A stretch of 64,000 nucleotides of DNA from Siphonodentalium dalli (lineage: Eukaryota; Mollusca; Scaphopoda; Gadilida; Siphonodentaliidae), in the NCBI GenBank assembly GCA_032622095.1, contig CP136064.1, forward strand, positions 188,903,794 through 188,967,793, read 5' to 3'. Made by a program: the position numbers and the translations under genes. Of the stretch, positions 12,385 through 24,274 are shown piece by piece (positions within the stretch are counted from its first letter, which is position 1; every line of letters starts with the position of its first letter). The notes beneath the pieces were generated by a model. The model was not told where the DNA came from. It ran no database searches and saw only the letters and a list, made by a program, of their open reading frames with translations.

Positions 12385-12945
12385 CCTTGTAGGGACATGA
12401 CGATATAGGGGGTTGGGTGTGCGTACTCATAGTGCACGGGGACACTGTCGTGCATGTTTTCACGTCTGGTTACATGTAGGGAGGCGGTGAACACTATATG
12501 TGCATGTTATCAAGACTTGTCACGTGTAGGGACGCGGCGACAGAGGGTTTTGATGTACGAACATATTGCATGGCACAATGTCGGTCTATTTGGATATTTC
12601 ATGTGTACTTTATCAAGACTGGTAACAGGGACGCGGCGACAGGGGTTGATGTGCACGCATACACAGAGTATTTGGAACACTGTCGGGTCTATTTTAAAAT
12701 TGCTTGCGCATGCTCTCAAAGTGGTCACACGTAGGGACGTGGCGACATGGGGTTGGGTGTACGTAGTCATATTACATGGGACACATTCGGGCCTATTTGA
12801 TAAAGTCATGTGTATGTTCCAAGGCAGGTCACATGGACCTGTCAGATTGGGTTGGTGTGGCCCGGGTCTTATATTGCATGGGACACTGTCGGGTCTATTT
12901 GAACAGTTCATGTGTATGTTCTCGTGTCTGGTCTGGTTAAATGCA
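12385..12945 (+). repeat. Tandem repeat, about five units of 100-135 bp
   Basis: The phrase 'gtagggac.tggcgaca..ggggttg' recurs near 12390, 12524, 12626, 12730 and, decayed, 12832; each is followed by 'gggacactgtcgggtctattt' and 'catgtgtatgtt'. Spacing is about 102-104 bp for the last units. The repeat keeps open frames of 189 codons (+) and 154 codons (-); neither resembles a known protein. Confidence 0.75.
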
Positions 12946-12999
12946 TGCCCCTTGAACCAGACCGAAATGTCCAAGTTTCATTATCACGGGTTGAAATCT

Positions 13000-15240
13000 T
13001 CCAACATATGCAGCAAGTTTTAATTGTTATGAGAAAAAACTGCCAAACATCAAACTAATTGAAACACAATTTTTCTTAGCAGGAATTAGTCTATTAACCC
13101 ATTATAAACAACATACTAACAATCAAAAAGGATCAAGAAAGGTGAATTTGATAAAGTTTGTGAAATAAATTTGCCATAATTTGGTAAAATACTCAATTTC
13201 ACAAGTCCTTCCATTTGTATATCCATTCTGTAGAGTACAAAATTATGATTACAGAGCAGCAAACATTTTCCAATACGCTGAGTATTTTTCGAGTTATGTG
13301 CCTCCAAAATTGGGAGTTTGTCTAATTGCTGAGACTTAATTTCTAAGAATTAGCTAAAATCCATATTTTATGGTCTAGTATTAAAAAAAAAGGATATCTT
13401 TGCATTAATTTCCTAACTAGATTGTGCACAAAAATGATTACTTTATGCATCTATGATTGAGAAGACAAAAATGTTCTTAAACAAAATGAGTGTTCCATTC
13501 TGTAGCCAAATTTGCCTTGTGACACAGAACTGGTAGGATGAAATACCATATTTTAAGTCATACAACTCAATACATTGATATCCATATGCCATGTATTTCT
13601 AAAAACCTCTTAAGTATACTAGGTTAAATACACTGTTTTGGAAACACATTTGTGCAAAAAAACAAAAACAAATATGGCCCTATCATGATGAATCCTCAGT
13701 ATTGAATATTTTAAAAAAAAGCCATGTTGTACTGTTTTTTTTTATGTGTTTGTCCATTTTAAAAGGTATTTTTGTGCACAAATAGTAAACAACAATGAAA
13801 ACAATTAGCGTTTAATGTGTATAATCATTTGAACGTTCCTCCTAAAACACTTATGTTGGAAAAAAATATAATTACATTGATTAAGCCAATCAACAGTTAC
13901 TGGATTTCACATTATTTTTCAAGAAACTGACTCCAAATTTGAACGTTGATAATGGGGTATGTGTAATCACAAAAGGCTATAATCTTGTCACCATATTCTA
14001 CTCATTGCATGCAGACAAAAGTTGTTTTATTCCAGTTTGTGTAGATTATTGTTTCATAATAAAACAATTAGTACTTTAGTGGAGGTATATTTATAACTTT
14101 ATGGGCATGTTACATAGAACAATCCCGAAATAATAATTCGACATCGAGTGGCAACACAAAGGATCGTAGCTCTGAATATGAACATCAGATCAGAAAGCAA
14201 TAAACTCTATATGAAATAATGTTTATAGGAGCTGGTGATAGTAAAGTTTTATGTATAACGATTATGTCTTCTGAGATTTTGTCAATATGGTTTCCCCTAC
14301 CCCATATTTCCGATATTCAAATTTGGAGTCAGTTTCCAGAAACATGAGTGAAATTCAGTGACATTCATTGCCATATCCAATGTAACGTTGTTATTTCAAC
14401 ACTAAGAGTTTTAGGGTAAACGAACCTTGCTTTTACTATTTATACACAAAAACCTTTAAAACGGAAAAAAGCCCCAAAATCGCCTTTTTTTTAGAAAGAA
14501 GTTAATACTGAGGATTCATTGGGCCATAAGTTGATTTTCTACAAAATGTTTTTGGAATTTCCTTCACAGTGAGTTTAACCATGTATACTTACATTATAAG
14601 GAATATGGATTTATATTTATTGAGTTTTATGACCTCAAATATGCTATTTCATCATGCCGGTTCTCGACCACAGGCAAATTTGGCTGTCCATGCAATGGAA
14701 GACACAATTTGTTTAAGAATATATTTTTTATTTTTGTCTTCTCAATCACAGATGCATAAAGAAATCATTTTTGTTTGTGCACAATCTAGAGAAGACATTA
14801 ATAAAACAACAAGAAATCCATTCATTTTTCTTTAGTTTTCAAAATACAAGACCATAACAAATGGATTTTAGCTAATTTTGAGAAATTGCGGCTCTGAAAT
14901 TTTGGAGGCAAATAACTCGAAAAATACTGAACGTATCTGGGGAAAAGTTTTCTGTTCTGTATTCAGGATTGTCTACGCACTTTACAAAGTGGATATACAA
15001 ATGGAAGGCCTTGTGAAATATTATTTATTAATCATTGTTGAAAGGCCATAAATTGAGCATTTTATCAAATTTTGACAATTTTATTTCACAAAATTCACAA
15101 ATTCATCAATTTTGCCTTTCTTGGATCTTATTTAATTTTAGTATGTTGCTTGTGATGGGTTATTGTACTTATTCCCAATGAGAAACTTTTGTTGCAATTA
15201 GTTTGAGGGGAAACCACAAATGCACTGGACTTTTAACATA
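13000..15240. mobile_element. Long imperfect palindromic element, copy 2 (complete)
   Basis: Left arm 13020-14000 pairs with right arm 14290-15235. For example 13025-13080 matches the inverse of 15180-15235, 13200-13320 the inverse of 14890-15010, and 13440-13600 the inverse of 14600-14770. A spacer of about 290 bp lies between. It matches 1-1950 throughout, in opposite orientation as judged by the asymmetric spacer. Size about 2.2 kb, no transposase. A clear target duplication was not found. Confidence 0.8.
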
Positions 15241-15775
15241 ATACTAAAGTTCTGGTGTTGCCATCGATATAATTGATCTAAGATCACTGCGCGTGTCGGT
15301 ACCACACGTGTGTCTTGCTAAATCATAAGGCCGAATGTAGGGGCTAATTGTGTTATATATATATATATATATATATTAAATTTATAATACTTTACAAATA
15401 TACGTGATTAAATCTTATAAAAATAGTTCATGGGGGATATGATGCATGCATCTTCTTTTCTTGTTATATGCTGTTGAGGAGATTGTGGGAATTTATTGAC
15501 GATGGTATTTTGTGCGATGTTACTAGTCATCCCAATAATACCGACAAAATGTTCAACATTGCAAGTGAGAAATTCTATACTTGAAATAGAAACAGTTGTC
15601 GATTTCAAATTGGGAAATATGCCGTTGCTGTCGTAACATTTGAAAATTCGAATCAATAATCGTGTAGTATAAAATGAATATGTTTTTGTATCAAAAGCAG
15701 AACGGCATGCAATAATTATGTACGTTAATTTCCACAACGGCAGCGTGTAGCTTGTTGACATTTAGTCAATTATAG
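15241..15775. other. No gene recognised; TA microsatellite
   Basis: A TA-dinucleotide run lies at about 15352-15376. A 117-codon minus-strand frame at 15408-15761 has no recognisable features. Confidence 0.5.
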
Positions 15776-15902
15776 AAACGTCGGGTGCCAGCTGATAAGG
15801 TTTGTCTCAAGTGCGATTCAGCCCAGTCGGTGAGGAAGATGAACTGGGGTATGAAACATCGTAAGTTGGCACCCACCGAGCGCATTCCTATGCCGCCCCC
15901 TG
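15776..15902 (+). other. Weak candidate exon (unrecognised)
   Basis: GC-richer than its surroundings and open in one frame with a Cys-x2-Cys pair and a Pro-rich end. It is preceded by 'tcaattatag' (possible acceptor, weak pyrimidine tract) and has two possible donors: GTAAGT at 15861 and GTGAAA at 15903. No family recognised. On the other strand, 15965-16075 offers an independent start-like exon: a pyrimidine-rich acceptor, ATG in good context at about 16054, a hydrophobic N-terminus, and donor GTACGT. The two strands cannot both be right. Confidence 0.2.
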
Positions 15903-16152
15903 GTGAAAACACACCATCGTATTTTTATCGCACCGTTTATATAACAAAATATGCATATCTACGTACATATTCATTTTCTATCTTTGATCGCATTGCCATT
16001 ATCGTTCCAAACATGACAGTCATCCAAGCAGCAAATTGCATCACAGTGGCCATTTTGATCTCCTGAAACAAAGATTTGACGGGTCTATAATATATTGTGT
16101 ATAGCAATTGCTATTTAAAAAAACACAGTGCCAATTATTTTAAAGGGATTAA

Positions 16153-16461
16153 AGAGGTATTGTACACTAAATCCTGCCATTTTTGGGACCACCTCCTTTT
16201 ATACTCAACAGAATATATGCAACAAACGAATGAATTTGAGCCATGGATGAGTGCAAAATACACTCATTTGCCGTATGAACGATAAAAACAACATGGTAAT
16301 TATAATGAAAATGAATTTATTACTCCAGCCATAAATTTATTTTCATTATAATTACCATGTTGTTTCCATCATTCATAGAGCATATTAATTTGATGTTTAT
16401 ATTCTGTTGAGTATAAAGGAGATGGTCCCATAAATTGCCGGATATAGTGTACAGTACCCCT
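16153..16461. mobile_element. Hairpin MITE family C, copy 1 (TTAA target)
   Basis: TTAA at 16149-16152 and 16462-16465. TIRs start AGaGGTATTGTACAC / AGGGGTACTGTACAC. The interior is a long stem: 16285-16330 is the reverse complement of 16335-16370 around 'ttcattataattaccatg'. Matches 54438-54756. Confidence 0.8.
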
Positions 16462-16648
16462 TTAAAACCCACTCGAAGACTTGGCTGTTTTCAATCCTAT
16501 AGGTCTGGGGCCGTGCAGTACTGGCGTTATTGTAAACCAGAATTGATGAGGTTGGTTGCAGTTATGGTCTCCTGCGTAGTCACTAAAGACAGTGTTGTGG
16601 TGCTATGATGTTGGGATCTGTCTGGATTGTAAATTAACTGTCACTTTA

Positions 16649-18882
16649 TAGTCTGGTCGATAAACTAAAATTTTAGGGTCAACCTAGAAAACATTTGGAC
16701 TAAGTTCAACTTAGTCCAAATGTTTTCTAGGTTGACCCTAAAATTTTAGGTTGGTTTCTATTCCATTTTGAAGAGGAATATATCCTCTATAACATATCCA
16801 AAATCCGCTAAAATCCGCTTTGAGCATTTTCTGTAATACAAGATGGCGTCCATGATGGCAGTTGGTATAGAAAAATCCTGAATTTCGGTGGTAGGTGCGC
16901 CATCAAATACCAAATTAGTAATAAAATAAAATCCACACAAACAATCCTTAGTCGTAAACCATATCGGTAGAATGTCTGTCCAAAATGGGCGCCAAAATGG
17001 ACAAAATCGAATGAAATTTACAATTTGCGGAAAATTGAATAGCTGGTTATAAAAGAACGAACAGGCCGTCGAATTATACGAGGAAGAATGATTTCAGAGT
17101 ATAAGGGGAGCTATTGATAAGAGTATGTAAGAATTCTCTCTAATGTATCTCGCGAGAGAGCAACCGAAAGCCAGGTCTCATACAACGATTGAATGTGAAC
17201 TTTTTGGGCGCCAAGAAATAGAAGAATAACGCAGTTTTATCTGTACTGTTTATCTTGAATCGTGTAATATATGTGTATTAAAACATTTAAATGTGATCTA
17301 ATAGGGATGTACTCATTGTGTGACCTTTTCTAGAAGCAGAAATATATGTAATGAAAACAGTCTCACGAATGTGACCGATAATCATTTATTTTTGAATCTA
17401 CAACACACAGTCTGTCAAAATTCACTGCTATATAACAGTATGAGAGCTATTCATATGGTACTAGGTAAAATGTGTAGATCCTATTGTTCGTGTCTTAAAA
17501 TAGTAGTCATAGTTGCCTCCGGTCAAGTGATTAAACACGAATATTTCATTTTTATCACACAAATACATGGTGGTATACCATGAACGCAATTTATCAAAAT
17601 ACAAAGGATTACAATAGACTATCTTCAATAAATTCTCAACATAACCCAATTTGCCTACATACTCTATGGCAGAGACTGTCTTTATACCTGGAAATTATGT
17701 GCACTTAAATGCACTAAGGCCACATATACGTGAAACGTACGACCTTTTCTGCAACCGCATCGCCGCGTTTACCCATTCTCCCTAATGTTACACATATCTG
17801 CTGCATATACAACCATAAATAGCAACATTGAGTGAATGGTAAACGCAGAACTAATAAATGTAAACGCTGATGGCCTGATATTTAGCGCAAGTATGTGGGT
17901 GGCAATGGTAACATAATTTCAAACAACAAGATACTGACAACTAATAGTGTGTATTGCGGGGTACATATGCATGTTGTAAAGTGCCGATTGAAGTAATTTG
18001 AACATAATTGTCTACTGAGAAACCGGTTTGGGAGCACCATGAAAATTAGTACTAAATAAAATGTACGACGTACAGTCTCTTCGATCTAGTGAGATATGGT
18101 ACTATTCTGTTGAAGAGATAAGTGTTTCTTGACAGTATAATCAGCATTACGACATACGTGTATGGTTTATTGTCACGGAGAGTGTTGAAAATTCTGGAAA
18201 TATAACTAGTATTTACACAGATAGGGTGGGCTCTTCAGATTCTGCTTTACATTCAATAATTAATCATCATTCCAAAAGGAAACTACCACGCACTGTGTGA
18301 CAAAATATTACTTCGTGTGTTGCATGCCCAAAATAACTGTTTTTGGTCCGACTGTTGTGTGTATTCTAATAAGAAAACCCGAACGTAAATCATTGGGTTA
18401 ACGTGCGTAGCAGTGATCGATAAATCATTCAGATAGATCTGTTTTAATTATATGTGTACCTTTAAAGATATATAACAACATTCTTGTAAATTACAAATGT
18501 GTATTTTCGCTTATAGGGGGTTATCCAATATGTTGCTTTCATCGTAGCATGGATTGTAGTTGCGGCCATTTTGACAGCCATTTCATCGCCGCGATTGCAT
18601 TGTTTTATGTCCTTGTCACTCTATTCGCCCCCTATACTCGTTTACACAAACTGGTATATATCGGATGGAGTATTAATGCGTTCTGGTGTCGCCGATGAGG
18701 GATATTTTAGAAAAACGTACTTCGCAAGGTCGAAAAATGAGCATTTTTAAAAATCTCTGTAAAAAAAGTTTGCTCAAAGCGGATTTTGGATATGTTGTAG
18801 AGGAAATATTCCTCTTCAAAATGGAATAAAAACCAACTTAGTCCAAAAAATTTCTAGGTCAAACCTTTTATCGACCAGACTA
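16649..18882. mobile_element. 2.2 kb TIR element with TTA target duplication
   Basis: Left end TAGTCTGGTCGATAAA at 16649; the same inverted at the right, ending 18882; TTA on both sides (16646-16648, 18883-18885). Inverted similarity continues inward for about 110 bp or more ('gttggtttctattccattttgaagagg', 'gcggattttggatatgtt'). The interior has no recognisable transposase. Superfamily unassigned; the 3 bp TTA duplication is compatible with PIF/Harbinger. Confidence 0.7.
16665..16749. repeat. Perfect 85 bp palindrome
   Basis: Two 42 bp arms (16665-16706 and 16708-16749) are exact reverse complements around one central base. It lies within the left TIR of the 16649-18882 element; the right TIR carries only a single diverged arm (about 18833-18868), so the palindrome arose by inverted duplication after the TIRs existed. 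Confidence 0.95.
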
Positions 18883-19159
18883 TTAGGGCCAGCCAACCTA
18901 AAATGAATCAAATGCCGTACAGCGAGGAACTTTTGTCGGATATATAGCGCTGGTGGTAATATTTATTCAAAGGTCGATTGTCGTCAAGCGTATCATCAGT
19001 TTCGTTTGCATTAGGGCACCCAATCAACACCCCAAAATAAATAAGTCTCCCCAGACTTATTGCATTGTATCTCAGTAATTCTGAAGCTCATTGTCAAGAC
19101 ATGTTGCGTATATGATCAGTATCAGCATGAGGCTGATTATTTGGGATAATGCTGACTTC

Positions 19160-19300
19160 CATGAGTTTGGTTGATTGATTGATTGATTGTTTTTTTTTGT
19201 ACAATAACAAATGATATACCAACAAAATTATGAACAAGTATATGATAAGTATTGTACATGAGCAGCATGGCCATGGTTGGTCGTCTTCCAGCTGCCCCTG
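19160..19300 (-). mobile_element. Possible LINE 3' end
   Basis: On the minus strand the sequence ends in four CAAT-type tetranucleotide repeats preceded by an A run (plus strand: GATT repeats then T9). Upstream is a short frame that reads like the tail of a LINE ORF2, rich in Trp, His and Thr. A short simple-repeat 3' tail is typical of CR1/L2-group LINEs. Only about 140 bp remain. Confidence 0.35.
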
Positions 19301-19973
19301 AATGATATATAAACATAAGGATGGCGGATGAATTAAAAGATGTATTCAGAGTTCGATACCTCTAGATACGGCACCAATATGTTTTATAAAGTCTATTTCT
19401 GTGACGGCATTGTGGTGCTGAACAGTTTTACCATAAGCAGAGTGGACACATTTTCACAGGTTATAAATTTATCAACAACAAAAATTTCTGTCAATTTAAT
19501 TTTCCCTCAAGTATTCCATTAAATAACATTAATTCTAGACTTGACTGATTATTTTCCCCAACGGAAACGTGTGTTATGCATTATGGTGCTTATCAAGCAA
19601 TAGTGTTTACACGATATCAATAACCCCGAATACATCTTTAGTATTTATGCTATATACATGCTGTCCCAGACTTGAACGCGAAGCGGAAATTAAAGATACA
19701 CAAACTATATATTTATGGCACACTATAGACTAATTGTATACGTGGTGCGGTTGCCTTGTTCCGATTAAGAGGAATAAAACAAGGTGATTGCCATGCTTGA
19801 GTGATGAACATTTGTATGGAGCTAATGCTCAGTTCAAAAGTCACAAAACCGTTATGAGAGATCAAAGCTCATTAAATGTGCATGCGAAGAACAACTTAGT
19901 GCTTCATGTATTATATCCTCAGGTAACACCAAATCTGCTCAAATCTCCGAATATCCAACTCAACAGAGTAGAT
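19301..19973. other. No gene recognised
   Basis: AT-rich, only short ORFs. Confidence 0.5.
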
Positions 19974-20180
19974 TAATGCACTAAATAATCGACTCCTTGA
20001 CCACAGCAGAATTATGGGTAATTTTTCAGGATTTAGTCGGAAATATAGCTTGTTGCCATTCATCGGAAAGCTCTCAGTGAGAGCTTTCCGATGAATGGCA
20101 ACAAGCTATATTTTCGACTAAATCCTGAAAACTTACCCATAATTATGCTGTGGTTAAGGAGTCGATTATTTAGGGCATTA
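19974..20180. mobile_element. Hairpin MITE family F, copy 1
   Basis: Nearly perfect inverted repeat with about 100 bp arms: 'taatgcactaaataatcgac' at the left returns inverted at 20155-20180, and the arms meet at 'gctctcagtgagagc' near 20072-20086. No ORF. Copy 2 at 22322-22481. Confidence 0.85.
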
Positions 20181-20699
20181 CTATATGTTTATCTCTTAAC
20201 GGATGTTGTCACATAAAAAAGTGAAATAAACCAAAACTATACATGCCGTAATTTTTTTCAAACTCAGTTTATTTTTTGTTCGGTCCACTAACCAAGTTAC
20301 AAAAGATCCTAACTGAAAGTAGTAACAAGGCACTGATCGATTTGTCGTGGCGTGTTCCTTATTACGGAGTAACCCTAACGAGCCATTTTGACAGGATGTC
20401 GCTGACATTATCGACTTATCAACATCGGGTCCAATTAGAGGATCCCAGTAACAATGCTGTCCTATCGAGACAACGATAATATGTCAATACACTGAAACAA
20501 ATAGTTTCATTTTCTGATCGGCGAAGTTATCCGGCCACAGATTGTGATCAATATACAGGACAGGAAACATCATAAAAATATTATTTGTATATATGAGCCG
20601 ACTTGAACATAAATTGACAACCCAAGTGAAGTCGGTCATCAAAAATCGCACAGAGCATGCAATCTCCAATTGGAACTTTCACCTTCTGGTGAAATATAC
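20181..20699. other. No gene recognised
   Basis: Short ORFs only, on both strands, without recognisable features. Confidence 0.45.
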
Positions 20700-21310
20700 A
20701 CAAGAAAACCAATGTCAGAAATGGTAACGCGCTCAAATCATATATTATATACCCATGATTGTAATTATAGAATATAATATATATTGGTTTCGCGAATGAC
20801 CAACTCAGAATTCTGTTAAAATAACAATAACAACAATGGTAACGCGCTCAAGATCATATATTATATACCCATGATTGTAATTATAGAATATAAAATATAT
20901 TGGTTTCGCGTATGACCAACTCAGAATTCTGTTAAAATAACAATAACAACCAGCACCTAATTAACGAACCGGTGCCCTTGGCCGTCTCCGACCACAACCC
21001 TCAGTGGGCTGCAGAACGAAAAATGTCTATAAAAGTTGAAATATAAGACTTACAAATTATCTTTTTCATTTCTTTTATTTGTAATTGACATAGCTTGTCA
21101 CAAACAAAAAATCAACATTATTGACATAATAATGTAAAGGACAATAAACGAAATTGAAATCCCCAACTACACCTTTTACCGGACTCGGCCTCTGGGTCGC
21201 GCAGTTCGACTTTTAAATCCGTCCCAAAAATTCCCAATATCTATAAATAAAAACCCCAGCGTAAACTCCTGCAGCGCCCAGCCGAAACAAGAATTTGGAC
21301 ATTAGTATAC
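20700..21310 (-). repeat. Dispersed repeat family R, copy 1, with a terminal tandem duplication
   Basis: The reverse complement of 20950-21220 matches 28350-28630 and 55705-55980 ('aaaggtgtagttgggaatttc', 'tgacaagctatgtcaatt', 'ttcgttaattaggtgctgg'). The end segment 'tggtaacgcgctcaa...gttaaaataacaataacaac' is present twice in tandem (about 20718-20830 and 20837-20951), nearly identical. Function unknown; it could be a solo LTR or terminal repeat of an element not otherwise present. Confidence 0.7.
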
Positions 21311-21778
21311 ATGCGGCGCGCGTAATGAGCCGACTTCGCGATGAACATAAATTGACTACCCGAGTAAAACTATGATCGTAAGCAACGCAAAGCAAAATCG
21401 GCCGAAAAAAAAAATCGCACAAAGTATGTAATCTCCAGTTAAAACCTTCACCTGCTGTGAAATACACAAAATTATCTGAGAAATAAATTGGCTACGCTAT
21501 TGTTTTGTCCGACGGAGTTATGCCCCCTTTTCTATTAGGTTGTGGTCCGGATTAGATGATAACTCAGGTTATAAATATCCGATAGCTTTCAAATTTAGTA
21601 TGTGGATTAATCACAAGAAAATACAGACCAATTCGAATTTGGGTTCGGTCCGACTATTGCTGAAGGAGTTATGCCCCTTTTTTTACTTAGGTTTCGCTGA
21701 TTATTTTGTTGATGGTAGCTTTCAAATGCTGATTATTGTGTTATGATGATGATAACTTTAGTTATTTAATTGTTAATT
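21311..21778. other. No gene recognised
   Basis: Contains two copies of the phrase 'ggagttatgcccc' (about 21515 and 21667), each followed by a T-rich run and 'tagctttcaaat', about 150 bp apart: a short diverged tandem repeat. Confidence 0.4.
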
Positions 21779-22075
21779 CCGAGAGCTTGAATAGCGTCAG
21801 CCACTTGAGATATATCAAGTATAGTCTAATTAATATAATGTCTCCGAGATCAAGAATGTCAGGGCGCGTTCCAAGTGCGTCTTTGGTATTCCCTGATAAC
21901 GACAGGAGTGATGGAGTAGGCAGTTCAGGTATTCAAACTGATTGTTGTGCCGACATTCATTCCATTCAGTGTTCACGATGATGTTTCCGCGGAATGATGG
22001 AATTAGTCCTAATCAGTTCTTCCCAGATGCGTCCATGAATGACCAATTATTAATGACATGACAATGTAAATTGCC
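21779..22075 (+). repeat. Dispersed repeat family G, copy 1
   Basis: About 280 bp closely similar to 30294-30571 ('gcttgaatagcgt.agccacttgaga', 'tctttggtattccctgata', 'cgcggaatgatgg'). A more diverged piece lies at about 30985-31120. No RNA polymerase III boxes were recognised, so a SINE origin is not shown. Confidence 0.7.
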
Positions 22076-22321
22076 ATATATCATGGCATGTATATATATA
22101 TACTCTGGCTACGCCCGAAGACATCATATTCCACCAGTTCAAAGCCATGGAGATTTTTTAAGTTCTCGCTGGGAATTCCATAACATCGAAACAAAAACGC
22201 AGATAATGCATTTCTTAATTGGTGAATGTTATTTAATGTATTTCACGGTGGATGAGGGTCCCAGTTCGAGATGACATAATGGGCGACGTTTGCGATAAAT
22301 ATTAACCCTCTCTATATAGGG

Positions 22322-22481
22322 TAATGCTCTAAATAATCGACTCCTTAACCACAGCAGAATTATGAGTAACTTTTCAGGAGAAAGCTTTCCAATGAATGGC
22401 AACAAGCCATATTTCCGACTAAATCCTGAAAAGTTACCCATAATTCTGCTGTGGTTAAGGGGTCGATCATTTAGAGCATCA
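22322..22481. mobile_element. Hairpin MITE family F, copy 2
   Basis: Same ends and stem as 19974-20180 ('taatgctctaaataatcgac' and its inverse) with part of the left arm deleted near 22378. Confidence 0.75.
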
Positions 22482-22483
22482 CT

Positions 22484-22760
22484 GTATACTAAAGCATCAT
22501 TGATGAGTAGTTATCCCATAGGAAATGTTCTGATATGTAAGTTCAATAAACGACCATATATAGTTCCTTTGTTGAAATTATTATCTAAACATTTTCCCCT
22601 CAATACATAGCACTCCTTCTGTACGTTTAGTTATATGTTGTCTGCTTATATTACCTATACGTCCATGCAAATAAATAACATACCATTCCGATGTACATGT
22701 TTTAACTGACAGGGGGAAATCCATTTAGTATAGGCAGGTTTAATTGACTATCTGGGATAA
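22484..22760. repeat. Dispersed repeat family E fragment
   Basis: Shares 'ggaaatgttc.gat' and 'aagttcaa.aaacgacc' with 40300-40345 and 'ttgtctgcttatatt' with 31270-31285. Boundaries unclear. Confidence 0.4.
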
Positions 22761-23041
22761 ATTTGATGATCGTGAGCCACGCATATAACCATTATATATT
22801 GACCTTCATCATGTGACATCTCCTTGTTATTATATTCCTGATATGGTGGAAATAAAGAGCGTTTGTTTCACTTCTGTGCCAAAAACAATTAAAACAGCTG
22901 GAAATTGGCTGTGACCATGAACAGTATTTTCCACAGCATAAGAAGCCGGTATATCGATATTTCGTGTATTTGTCTGCCAATCTTATACCTCCTTCCGAAA
23001 TACGTAGACAAACGTTGGAAGCTCGAATGAGCAACGTTTAA

Positions 23042-23520
23042 AGGTACTCAATCCGTAAAGATGGTCCCCATCTCAACAGATTCCAACAACAACAATCCGA
23101 TCAGAGGGTCCTTTATTACTCTTTCTTTGGCTTTGGGGGTAAAACATATTTGATTCGAGTCGAGGAACCCATCAAACAAAGCTCAGAGTTATTATATATT
23201 GATTTTTGAAATTTGTTAATTGCTCGAGATGAGTACTAATAACTGCCGTCAATTTGGTAACCTGCTCGAGATTTTACGCCAAAACTCTATTCAAACAGAC
23301 AAGGATGGATAACTCTATAATCAAGTGGTAATAATAACGAAATTTTGACTGTCTTCTGGGCCAGAAAGAATTCCCGATAATGAAAAATAATAGATTTCTA
23401 AAATCGATATTTAACAAATCTGAGCTTTGATGGGTGACTTCCTCGACTCGAATCAAATATGTTTGACCCCCGAAGCCATTGAAATAGTAATTGAGAGGAG
23501 TTTTATCGGATTGAGTACCT
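23042..23520 (-). mobile_element. MITE family A, copy 3 (TTAA target)
   Basis: AGGTACTCAATCCG at the left and CGGATTGAGTACCT at the right, 479 bp, TTAA on both sides (23038-23041 and 23521-23524). Contains the 'ttcgagtcgaggaaccc' block and its inverse, so the element is itself partly palindromic. Confidence 0.9.
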
Positions 23521-24274
23521 TTAAATTCAGTTCATTAACTTTGGTTTGTGCAGTCGCTCCAATCGGACATCCTCACCACCTTTGCAGTCGCTCATCCATA
23601 TTAATGAGACCGTGTATGATTCATTTGATAACATATATAAAAGTGACACTATATGTAAGCCCAAAGTGTGACCGGGTGGGCAAATGGGACTTTCCCGAGC
23701 CTGGACGTTTAGTCTGGTTCAAAGCTAGGAGTGCAGCTGGTAATTTCAAGGAGAACACCCAACTGGGACACTCTAGCCACGTCCTGACTGTCAAATATTT
23801 GATCGTTGTATATGCACCTCAACAGCAATCGGTTAAGATGGAGATGCATGTTTTGCATAAATACAGCCAAATATGGCAAGAGATTTTCAACAAAGTATTT
23901 CTCTGGATCTATCTGGCGATAAATCTTGAATTTCACATATCACCACCTTCATTGTATGTATAATTTGAGCAGTTATTAAGAGACAACAAAAACAATTGAT
24001 TTTAATACATTTGAGAGGTTGAAAATATGATTTTCTTTGTTGTCCCTTTAGGTACCAAGTACTGCTAGAACAATTAATAATTTCACACAAAACTCCAATC
24101 ATCAAACAGCTAATTGTCTTGGCTCTATGAGAGGAGGCTTCATTTGTATCATAATGTGGAGTTAGATTTTTAATTGCAAATATAGTACCATACCCTCATA
24201 TATTATAACGAAGAATAAATCAGTCAGAAATATTCCAACCCAATGAAAACAACAGTTTTCTGTTGATATGCAGT
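23521..24274. other. No gene recognised
   Basis: The 178-codon plus-strand frame starting at 23427 begins inside the MITE and has no recognisable domain. About 23820-24070 is similar, inverted, to 49640-49770 ('atgtattataatccattg', 'cttaagctgtc'). Confidence 0.45.

Noticed and set aside
12454-13023. 189-codon plus-strand ORF and 154-codon minus-strand ORF
   Set aside because: Both run through the 100-135 bp tandem repeat; neither resembles a known protein, and the length follows from the repeat.
23427-23963. 178-codon ORF
   Set aside because: Begins inside MITE A copy 3 and continues into unrelated sequence; no recognisable features.
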